NCBI GenBank assembly: GCA_002245135.1
Contig: NGBS01000008.1
Span: 153,439-217,438, forward strand
Source of the DNA: Proteromonas lacertae
Taxonomy: Eukaryota > Sar > Bigyra > Opalinata > Proteromonadidae
DNA length: 64,000 nt
Reading direction: 5' to 3'
Positions 46,133-57,303 of the stretch are shown piece by piece. The notes beneath the pieces are model-generated. The model was given only the letters and a program-made list of their open reading frames with translations. It searched no databases and had not been told where the DNA came from. Position 1 is the stretch's first letter, and every line of letters begins with the position of its first letter. A program made the translations under genes and the position numbers.

Positions 46133-48455
46133 ATGAATCATGTTTTTAAAGACGACATACTATCTTCATTATTACTATGTGATTCAAATGTATTTTTAAA
46201 TGTATTTTTAATGTAATAGATAAAAGAGAGGATAGAAAAGAATAAAACTGAGCTAGATCTGATAATAGAAGCTGAAAAGTGGTTTTAAAGATGTTGAAAA
46301 TAATAGATGTTCATGACATAAAAGAGAAAAATATATTGAAAATAGCAGAGATACACAATATGGTGTTAGATTGTTGTTCATTTCTTACAGGTCCATCACA
46401 AATGTAACTTAATCGGGGATAATGTGATGATGTATGAGAGGTTCTATTATGATGTCGATTTAGAAGAGATAATTAGAAGTAAAACATTCTCAAACAGTGA
46501 CATTTGTGATGTTATATATAGAATATGTAATATCTTGATGATATTTAGTGAAAATTATGTAATGATGAATAATTTGAAGAGTTCAAATATAGCATATGAA
46601 GAAAATAACAATATGAAGTTATGTGATTTATATATAAATACTTTAAGAAAAGAAGAAGATATGAAATTGTATGATATGTGCTTCAAAAGCCCAGAAGAAT
46701 TGAATGGATTAGAATGCAATGAGAAAAGTGTGATTTGGTCAATTGGTTGTATATTATATGAAATAATAAACAAGAGATTGCCATTTAATGAGAATGATAA
46801 TATGAATAATACTCTGAGTAATATCATGAGATGTAAATACAGTTTTGATATAGAATGTGATGATAAAATGAAAGAAATGATTTATAGAATGTTAAATTTG
46901 AAGAGTGAAGATAGATTGAATTTAACAGAGTTGAGAAAAGAGATAATAAAAATGAGTGAAATGTTGAGAGATAAAGATCATACTTTAATGATATTTAAAG
47001 AAAGAAAAGATATATTATTTAATAGTGATTATGCAATTATTACACTTCCAATAGAATATCCATCAGAATATTATTTTAAAAGAGGTGAAAGTGATAAAAT
47101 AGGAGATGGTTTAATAATATCCTACAATAATAAACCAAATGAAAAAATACTCTCAATATTATTATCATTTTATTTATACCATTATAATCATTCAATAAAA
47201 AACAAACTGAAATTTCAAATTCTGCATCAATGTAAAGACAGAAGAGAATGCTACTTAGATGAGATGTTATTTAGTATTGATAATCATTACGATAATGGAA
47301 TGAAAGTTGAATCAGATAATTTTTGTTTTTGTGAAGAAGGAATTAATTACTTTTTTAGAATATTGAAATTAATCAATCCACAAAAATTATCTTTTTGTAT
47401 TGTTTTTAATATTTTAATTATTTAGGTGAAATAAATCTTCCAATCAAGTACCATTCATTATTTTGTCATTTTTCAAATCTACAAAGTTTAGGATTATATA
47501 GATGTAATTTTTCTTCAAGTTTTGTTGAATCATTTGTAAAATCAATTCCATTTATGAAATTGGAATATTTAGTTCTCCAAGGTATTTAATATGTTATTTA
47601 TGTTGTTTTGAAATAGATATTCCAATTGGCCCAAAAGGATTTAAATTCTTACTTCCATATTTACATTTATTAATCAATAAAGAGAATGAATTAGATTTAG
47701 AAGGAATGGATTTAGATGATGAATCAATGATACTATTATCAGAAGAATTATCTAAATATCCAAATGTTAAGAAAATATTTATTAGATATAATGAAAATAT
47801 TCATTCAGTTGGATTAAAAGCTTTGTTTTCCAAATTTCCTATTTCAGAAGTATGGTTTGATTTCAATGGAAGTAAAGAATTATTGATAGATAAAGACATT
47901 CCAGAAATACTCACACATATCAAAGTTTGGTACAAAGCATTAGAACTAAATGATTTGGAAATTGATGATGATTTTTTCAAAGCATTCATTGAATTAAGAA
48001 GAAGAGAATTGGGAGAATTTTGGAGATTACATTTTAACAGTATGATTTTATGTTATTCTACTATTTAGATAATAAACTAACATATAAAAGTATAGAATTA
48101 TTGATGAACAAATTATCTTCATTTTCAAATCTTGAACATCTTGAATTATATGGAAATGAAATAGGAGATGAAGGAATAAAATTAGTAATTCCACATTTAG
48201 GTTTATTAAGGCGTTATAGTGATGAGTATCGTGATTGTTCATTAAACTGTTCTAGTATAATATTAATAATGAAATGCAATAGAAATGGGATTATCTTTAG
48301 ATGGATTGAAATATTTATTAAGTAGTTTAAAGAAAGGGAAGATAAAAGAACTTGATATAAGTGGTAATATAATTGATTCATCTGGAAAAGAGTATTTAAA
48401 GAATTATGTAAAAGAGAATGATAATATTGAAAGTCTAATCATTGATAGTATTTAA
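46133..48455 (+). CDS. Protein pseudokinase fused to leucine-rich repeats
   Basis: The N-terminal 290 bases are short frames broken near 46288, 46312 and 46400. From 46424 on the frame is intact across introns at 47398-47425, 47582-47616, 48041-48068 and 48257-48284. The kinase C-lobe is clear (SVIWSIGCILYEIINKRLPF, MIYRMLNLKSEDR) and FKSPEEL replaces the APE motif. The catalytic loop reads YVMMNNLKSSN, so HRD is MNN, and the DFG site reads CDLY. Both catalytic acids are therefore lost, which predicts a pseudokinase. After an unassigned linker, LRR-like repeats follow (LQSLGLYRCNF, LEHLELYGNEIGDEG, IKELDISGNIIDSSG). Confidence 0.7.
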
Positions 48456-48781
48456 AGTATATTGTTTTATTTGTATAATAGATAATACAATTTATAAATC
48501 AAGATCGAAGAATTGAAAGATGAAACATAATTAGCTTTATTTATGTTTTGCTTTAAGCAACTCATAATACATAGATGTTTTAAATTGTATATAATGTTTT
48601 GGGTGAGATTTCTATTGTTATTAACGTTTTATAATGTGTAACTGAACTCGAAACGAATATATTTTTGAAATAATTATTTTTGATATTAATTCATCACAAG
48701 TACCATAAAAATGATGAACATTTATTAAACCTATCACAAATAATCAAATCAAACATAAAAGTAATAATTAATTAACAAAAT

Positions 48782-49341
48782 TTAATAACCAAGTAAACTC
48801 CACAATCCAGCACTATTACTATTTCCATTTCCTGAATTAGGAGAATTTTTCTGAGATATATCATTCAACTTCTTTATTTGAACCTTTGCTACTTCCACTT
48901 CATTCATCAAACTTCTATTCTCATGTTTCAACTCATTTATTTTCTTATTTAAAAACTCAATTTCTTCATTATCATTAGAATATTCTATTCTTGGAGATTG
49001 AGAGACTGTTTTTCCTTTTACTTTATAATTATTATTATCTCTTTCCAAATTTTTCACTCTTTTTTCTAATTCTTTCTTTTGATAAGTTATTTCATTATAT
49101 TTTTCTTCTAATTCAATATGACTTTCTTTTAATTTCTCAAATTCTTCTGTTTGAGTATTTTCTTGTAACAATTCATTATAAAGTTTCAATATTTTATTAT
49201 ACTCTTCTTTCTTAACTGTTTCTTCTTCTATTCTTTCTAATTCATTGTATTTTTCTAATAAATTGTTATATTCATCTTTACTAACAGTGTTATATGTGTT
49301 TTCTTTTGATTCTTTCAATTTTTTCTATTTAATATTCATAA

Positions 49342-49381
<40 letters not shown>

Positions 49382-52300
49382 GTTATATACTTCTAATTCA
49401 TTGATTCTTTCTTCTAATTGATTATATTCGGCTTTATTAAACATTGTACTTGTTTTAGCTTTTAATAATTCATTTTGACTTGATAAATTGTTAATTTGAT
49501 TCTTTAAATTCTCTATTTCACTTTCCATTTTCTGTTTATCACTTACTATTGACAGTAATTTGTTATGAAGTTCATCTGAATCATTTGCACTTAATCTGGT
49601 GGATAATTGACTGTTTAAATCTTCTATTTGATTATATAATTCCTTCATTTCATCATTATGCTTCTTTTCTTGCTCTTCATAATAATCAATTTGAACTTTT
49701 TGATTTTTTACCATTTCATCTAATTCGTTACACTTTGTTTCACTATTTTTGAATTTTTCCACTAACTGTTGTATTTTTGCACCAACTGTATTGTACTTTC
49801 CATTAACTTCATTATATTTGTTCTCTAATTCTTTAAATTCATCTTCACTTTTCATTTCATCAATCTGTTTTTCTAATTCTTCTATCTTTTTAGTTTTTTC
49901 ATCAGCTGTATCTTGTAGATCCTTCAATACCATCTAAAATGGTATATATATAATATATATATAATACATCTAATAAGTTATATTGTTCTTGTAATTCTTC
50001 ATATTTCGATTTAGATACTGTTTTATCATTGTTATTTTGTTTATTTGGTGAAGATTGTGATGAATTTGATTTATCATTATACTATTCAATATATAATATA
50101 TAACACATAAAATATTTTTTATAATATATATATACTTTCATTAATAAATCATTGTAAAGCATTATCTTTTGCTTGTAATTGCTGTTGTATAGAATCATAT
50201 GAATCATCATACAAAGAAACAATTTGTTTTGGATTGACAAAGGTAATTTGAATATTCTCATTTTCATTTTCATTATTATTATTACTTTGTTTCATTTCGT
50301 TTATTTGCTTTTCATATTCTTGACATTTCATTTCGCTTACTTTAAACTTTTCAATTAATTCCTTTGTTCTTACACCTACAGATGTATACTTGTCACTTAT
50401 AATCTTTAGTCTATTCTCTAATTCATTATATTCTTCAATTGATTTCATATTTTTCATTTTTTCTTTCATTTCATTTATTTCTTCTTCTTTGTTATTATCT
50501 GAAGATGTATTAGTGGATATTTTGTTATTTTCTAATTCCATTATTATTGTGTTTTTCTCTATTAATTCATTCGACAGTTTTTCATATTCTTCTTTCAATG
50601 AATTCAATTCATTCTCCAATATTTCATTTTGAGACTTCAAATCTAATAACAGTAATGAATTTTCATTATTTTCATTGCTATTCTTAGATCCATTTGTCTA
50701 TTAATAGATAATTATAATATATATATATACTATTATATCATCATAACTGTTTTGTATGATTTCCACTTGATTCTCAGCATCTTTCAACTTTTCCTCTAAT
50801 TCGTTATACTCTTCGATAGTTTTCATTGACTTTATCTTTTCTTTTAATTCCTTTACTTCACTATCATTTCCATTTTGTTGTTCTTGTTGTTGTTGTTTCA
50901 ACTCTTCTATTTCTGCTTTTATTCTATTTATCTCTTCGTTTTTATCATTTATTTCATTCTCCTTCTCTATATTAATTCTCTCTATTTCTTCTTCCTTTTC
51001 TTTTAATCTCTTCTCCAATTCATTATATTCTTCTATACTTTTCATATTATTCATCTTTTCTTTTAATTCCTTTACTTCACTATCATTTCCATTCTCTTGT
51101 TGTTGTTGTTGTTTCAATTCTTCAAGTCCTGACTTAATTTGATTTATTTCAATTTCTTTTTCTTTCAATCTTTCCTCCAATTCATTATATCTTCTACAGA
51201 CTTCATTTCACTGATCTTTTCTTCTAATTTCCTTAGTTCTTCATTCAACTTATCTACCTTTTCTCTCATTTCCTTTATTTCTATTGTTTTATCATCATCA
51301 CTTTTCAATTTATCTTTAAATTCATTTATCTGTTTCTCTAAATTCACAATAGTTTCATTTTGCTTGTTAATTATTACATTATCTTCTTCTCTTGTTTGGT
51401 TTAGACTATTTTCTATTTCATCTGTTTTATCTTTAATATCATTATAATCTGCATTAACCAAATCAAATTGTCTCTTTAACACATCATAGGAGTTGTCTTT
51501 CATGACTATTATATCATATTCATTATAACTATTCATCTTATTATAATCATCATATTTCTTCAATTTATTCTCTAATTCTTTGAACTCTTCAATTGATATT
51601 GTTGATTGTTTAATTTCACCTAATTGTAATACATATTGTTGTATTTCATTATCTTTTATTTCTATCTGTTTATTAATATCTAAATATTCATTTTTCATTG
51701 ATTCTATTTCACTCTTTAGATTGTCTATTTGTTTATTCAAACTGTTAACTACATTCTGATTTTGTTCTTTTGTTTGTTCAAGTAGTAGTTGTAATTGTTC
51801 ATACTTTGTATCCTTTTGTGATAACTCATTTACTAATACGTTATAATCTTCAATTGTTTTTGAATCTTTCATCATTGACTTCAACTCTTCTATTTCTGCA
51901 TTCTTTTGAGTTATTGTTAATTCACTATTTTTGTATTTTGTTATTAATTCTTTTGTTTTTTCACCAATTTTAGAATACTATTTAGAATTATTTAAAAATT
52001 ATACTTTTTCATTTAATGAGTTGAATTTATTCTCCAATTCATTATATTCTTCTATACTCTTCATATCACTTATTTTTACTTTCAATTGAGTTATTTCAGT
52101 TTCATTGTTACTTAGTTGTTGTATTAGGTTCTGTATTTCATTTACTAACTCATTATATTCTTCTAAGCTTTTCATATTATTCATCTTCTCTTTCAATTTT
52201 GTCAATTCATTCTCTATATTCTCTTTTTCTTTTTCAATTTCTATTTTCTGCTGTTTTAATTCTTCTAATTCTGCTTTAATTTTATTCATTTCTTCAATTA

Positions 52301-54295
52301 TTTCATTTTCATTCTCTTTTTCTTTGTTTATTCTCTCTATTTCTTCTTTCAATCTATTCTCTACTTCATTATATTCTTCTACAGACTTCATTTCACTGAT
52401 CTTTTCTTCTAATTTCTCATTCTCAGCTTTATATAACTCTATTTTATTATTATTTTCAACATTTATTTCATCTATTCTACTCTCCAACTTCTTTATTTCT
52501 TCATTTTTGTTGTTAATTTCTTCCATCAATTGATTAATCTTTTCATTCTCTATTTCAAGTGATGAGTTTAATTCCATTTCTTTTTCCTCTACTTCTTTCC
52601 TTCTAACATCTTTTAATTCATTAATTTCACTTTCTAATTGAGTGATTCTCTCTTTACCTTTACTTATTTCACTATTTCTATTATTTAACTCTTCTTCTTT
52701 CTCATTCAATTTATTCTCAATCTCTTTCAAATGTAAATCAAATTCTTCAGTATTCAGTTTATTAATGCTCTCAATTTGTTTTATATATCTCTTGAATAGA
52801 AGATAATTGAGCGGATAATATATTATTTTCCACTCTATAAGATTGAACTTCTTCATTTGACATGGTGTAATTTTCACTTATAAAATTCTCAATTTCTAAT
52901 TCTAAACTATTATATTTCTCATATAATTCATTATATTCACTTATTGATATTACTGATGGAGTTGATATATCAGAATATACACTGAAATTGTTATTATATA
53001 TCTGTAAAGGAATTGATGAAGTTGATAAGGCTTGATACTGGCTTGAGAGTAATACATATTGTTGATTGATATTGATTGGTATTTGATCATTATAACAATA
53101 ATTATTACTACCATTAGTGGATTTTAATTGGTCTATTTCTACAGTAAACTTTAATATTTCTTCATCTTTCATTTTTATTAATTCATCTTTTGATTTTATA
53201 TTTTCGTTTATTTCTGTTATTCTTTCATCATATTCTAATTTGTTTTGTTTTAATTCATTTTCTAACTTTTCTATTGTATTATTTCTATCATTTAATAATC
53301 CTTCTAATTCATTATATTCTTCTATACTTTTCATATTATTGATTTTATCTCTAAGCTCTTTTATCACTTCATTATCTGATTCATTTTGCTGTTCTTTCAA
53401 TTCATTTATTTCATTTTCTAATAAGGATTTTGATTTTTCTATTTCTTCTTTTGCTTTAATTATTTCTGAGTTTTCTTGAGTAAAGTTATTCAATTTTTCT
53501 TGAAGTTCATTTATCTCCATTTTATAGGTATTTTCTTCTTCTTTTCTTCTGTTTAATTCATTCTCTATATCCTCTTTTCTTTTTTCAATCTCTTCTTTCT
53601 TTAGTTTCAATTCTTCTAACTCAATTTTTATATTATTTATCTCTTCATTTCTTTCATTCAATTCATTTTCTTTGTCTTTCAAACTATTCTCTAATTCATT
53701 ATATTCTTCTATACTTTTCATATTATTCATCTTTTCTTTTAATTCCTTTACTTCATTTTCATTACCATTTTGTTGTTCTTGTTGTTGTTGTTTCAACTTT
53801 TCTATTTCTGCTTTTATTCTATTTATCTCTTCATTTTTATCATTTATTTCATTCTCTTTCTCTTTTAATAGATTCTCTAATTCATTATACTCTTCTATAC
53901 TCTTCATATTATTGATTTTATCTTTGACTTCATTCTCCAAATTTTCTTTTTCTTCTGCAATAGCTTCTTTATATTGTTTCAATTCTTCAATTTCTGTTTT
54001 CATTCTATTAATTTCTTCATTTCTTTGATTCAATTCACTTTCTTTTTCTTTTAGTTTATTCTCCAATTCATTATACTCTTCAATAGACTTCATTTTATTC
54101 AACCTTTCCTTCAATTCCTTCAATTCATTTTCAACACTATTCTTTATGCCATCCTGTTCTTGCTGCTGTTGTTTCAATTCTTCTATTTCATTTTCTTTGT
54201 CTTTCAAACTATTCTCTAATTCATATATTCTTCTATACTTTTCATATTATTATTTTTTTTTTCTTTATTATTATTTTTTTTTTTTTTTTTTTGTT

Positions 54296-54358
<63 letters not shown>

Positions 54359-55241
54359 CTTTGTCTTTCAAACTATTCTCTAATTCATTATATTCTTCTA
54401 TACTCTTCATATTATTGATTTTTTCTCTTAATTCATTCAATTTGTTCTCATTTCCATTCTCATTATCTGATTGTTGTTGTTGTTGTTGACTTTTCATTTC
54501 TTCTATCTCATTCTCCAATCGCTTAATCATCTCGTCTTTCTCTTTCACTATTTCATTTTCTTTCATTTCATATTCTTCTAGTTTCTTCTTCATTTCAGTC
54601 ATCTTCATATCTGAATCCATTAACATATCTCTTTGATTCATAAAAGTTTCTTCTAATTGATTATATTCTTCTATTGATTTCATTGTTGAGAGTTTATCAC
54701 CAATTAAATTGATTTGTTTCACTAATTCATTATTTTCATTTTCTTTAACATTTATTTGTTTTTTACATTCCTGTAAGTTTGATTCACTTTCTTTATATTT
54801 CTTTATTAAATCTTTTGTTTTTGAAGTGATGGAGGTAATCTTATCTTCTAATATTCTATTCTTTTCTTCCAGTTGTTTGTATTTATCCAATGATATTACA
54901 TTATCACCAGCAGATTTATCTTCTTTCTCTCCTTCTTTTTCTTCTTCTTCATTATTATTATTGTTTAATATTGATACATCTTTTACATTGGTATTCTCCA
55001 ACTCTTTTATTCTAGTTTGTAACGCATCTATTTCAAAATCTTTGGAACTGATTGATTCTTCATATTCTTTGATTGTTGATTCATTCTTTTTACATTTTGT
55101 GATTAATTCTTTCATTTTTGTTAGAAAGCTGTTGTACTATTTCAATAATAATTATTATTATTATACTTTATCATTTAATGTTTGATATTTTGTTTCAAGT
55201 TCTTCATATTCTTCTAAAGATTTCATTTCACTACTACCTCC

Positions 55242-55272
<31 letters not shown>

Positions 55273-55878
55273 CCTGATGATTGTTTTTCTTTTAATTCTT
55301 TTAGTTCTTTTTCTGCTTGCTTGTATTTAGCTACTAATTTCATTGTTTTCTCATTTAAAGAATCAAATTCTGATTTGGGTATCATATCTTGTGGAGTTTT
55401 ATCAGATAGTTCTGGACTAATCTACAGATATATATTTTATAATATTTATAGTGATATATACTTCGCTACTACTAGATCTGTTCAAACTCATATCTAAAGG
55501 TTGACCTTTCAATTTTGCAAGTTCTTCCTATTAATATGAATAGTGATATTTACATACTTGCATTTCTTTTTCCTTTTTAACTAAAACTTTTGTCTTTTTC
55601 AAAATCTTTGTATACTATACTGTATAAATATTATAAATACATTTGTATTCGCTTCTTCATATTTTTTCTTCCAATCTTCTTGGTGATTTTCGTTCCACCA
55701 ACTAATAAGTAAATCTAAGTTTAACTCGTCAGGAATTGGAGTTGAATCGGCTAAATATATTTATTAGAACTATACACGAAATATGTTTCAAAAAATTCAC
55801 GAAGATTTGACGAAGTGATTCTAAACCTATTAATATCAAGATTATTTTGCTTATACTATTACTATCTTCTGTAGACAT
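48782..55878 (-). CDS. Giant repetitive coiled-coil protein
   Basis: The gene starts at 55878 (MSTEDSNS) with small exons 55857-55878 and 55776-55826, then a conserved N-terminal module (STPIPDELNLDLLISWW). Short exons with GTATAT...TAG introns lead into about 2000 codons of heptad repeats. A module with MKSIEEYNELEN, a Lys/Glu heptad block and often a Gln run recurs some twenty times. It ends SAGLWSLLGY. Frame breaks occur near 54225 (one A missing), 52785 (one base extra) and 51190 (one A missing). A poly-Lys tract lies at 54256-54365. It is probably a long tether or cytoskeletal rod; the family is unknown. Confidence 0.7.
54224..54430 (-). repeat. Poly-Lys/poly-A tract between duplicated coil modules
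   Basis: On the coding strand a run of A's with rare G and C codes an almost pure Lys/Asn/Gln stretch. Copies of the same module (MKSIEEYNELENSLKDKE) lie on both sides. The downstream copy has lost one A and goes out of frame. This looks like slippage between repeat copies or an assembly artefact at a homopolymer. Confidence 0.6.
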
Positions 55879-56103
55879 ATTTGATATTCTTAAATTGTTG
55901 TATAAAATGCTTTATACGAGTGAAAAAACACACAAAGAAGAAAATTCCAAAAATTATTAAAAAATATAGTCGTTTCGTTTTCAATAAATTCAAAATTTAA
56001 TTATATATTTGATTTCTATAAAATATATATAGCAAAAGGTATGAAATAAATCACATATAACATTTATATAATAATTATTAACTATTCAACTGATTAAAAA
56101 CAA

Positions 56104-57216
56104 TTATTCAAAATCTCTCCTATACTCAACACTCAATACTGGAAACAATTTAAATTCATTATTCTTTTTACTACATTCTTCTATACTCTTAGAATAATTA
56201 GTTTTTTCCTTTAACTCTTTTAACTTATTCTCTTTTTCATACAATTTATTTAATATGTCATTATATTCGTTAATACTTTTCATTTCATCAAATTGACTTT
56301 CATACATTGATAATTTTTCTTCTTTCTTTATTACTTCTTCTTTCAATACATTATATTCTTCTACACTTTTCATATTAATGACTTTCTCTCTCAACTCATT
56401 CAATTCATTTTCAATTTTACTCTCTTGTTGATGTTGTTTCAATTCTTCCATTTCCATCATTATTCTATTTATCTCTTCTTTCTTTTCATTTAATTCATTT
56501 TCTTTCTCTTCATCCTTTTCTTTCAATCTTTCCTCTAATTTACTATATTCTTCTATACTTTTCATATTATTGATTTTATCTCTAAGTTCTTTTATCACTT
56601 CATTTTCTGATTTATTCTGTAGTATTTTCAATATTGACTTACATTCTTTCATTTCCGTTTTGATTTGATTAATTTCTTCATTTTTCATGTTTAACTCATT
56701 CTCTTTTTCATACAATTCATTTAATAATTCATTATATTCTTCTATGCTTTTCATTTCATCGAATTGACTTTCATACATTAATATTTGTTGTTCTTTTTCC
56801 TTTAATTTATTCTCTAACTCATCTAGTCGTTTATAATGATTTAACTTCATTTTAGCATCTTCATATTTCTTTGTTAAATCAGTTATTTTTATTTCTGCTA
56901 ATGTTATAATCTCTTCCAACCCTTTATTCTTTTCTTCTAATTCTTCATAATATTCTTGTTTTTCAGTTAAAATTTTAAGTGCTTTCTTAGTTTCACGGAA
57001 TTGCTTCTTATATTCACGATGATTTTTGTCCCACCAATTAATAAGTATTGCTAATTTCAATTCATCAGGAATTGGGGTTGAATTAGCTAAATATACACTC
57101 ATTTAAAATATACGAGAAATATATTTCAAAAAATTCACAAATGTTGAATGCAGTGCTTTTAAGCCTATTCACATCAATAAAATTCTGTTTATACTATTAC
57201 TTTCTTCTGTAGACAT
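56104..57216 (-). CDS. Shorter coiled-coil paralogue of the giant coil gene
   Basis: Three exons (57195-57216, 57114-57164, 56104-57086) give about 351 residues with no frame break. Exon lengths and intron positions of the first two exons equal those of the giant gene (22 and 51 bases). The N-terminus MSTEESNSLKAL, FVNFLKYIS and NSTPIPDELKLAILINWW aligns with it over about 45 residues. Then come heptads with four copies of an MKSIEEYNEL-type module, including SMYESQFDEMKSINEYN. The pair arose by duplication in place. It is divergent from the Hsp70 gene with 87 bases between starts. Confidence 0.75.
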
Positions 57217-57303
57217 AATTTTTCTTTTTATTACTGAAAATATACTCGTTTCATTCACACTTTTTTTTAGTTCACTTTTTCATATAATAAGAATTAGAAG
57301 AAC
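57217..57303. promoter_or_regulatory. 87-bp bidirectional promoter, coil paralogue / Hsp70
   Basis: Two outward-facing start codons are 87 bases apart. The segment contains TATACTCGTTTC (57241-57252), a relative of the GAAACGA-TATA motif found elsewhere, and a T run. No classical GAA-nTTC-nGAA heat-shock element is seen. Confidence 0.45.
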
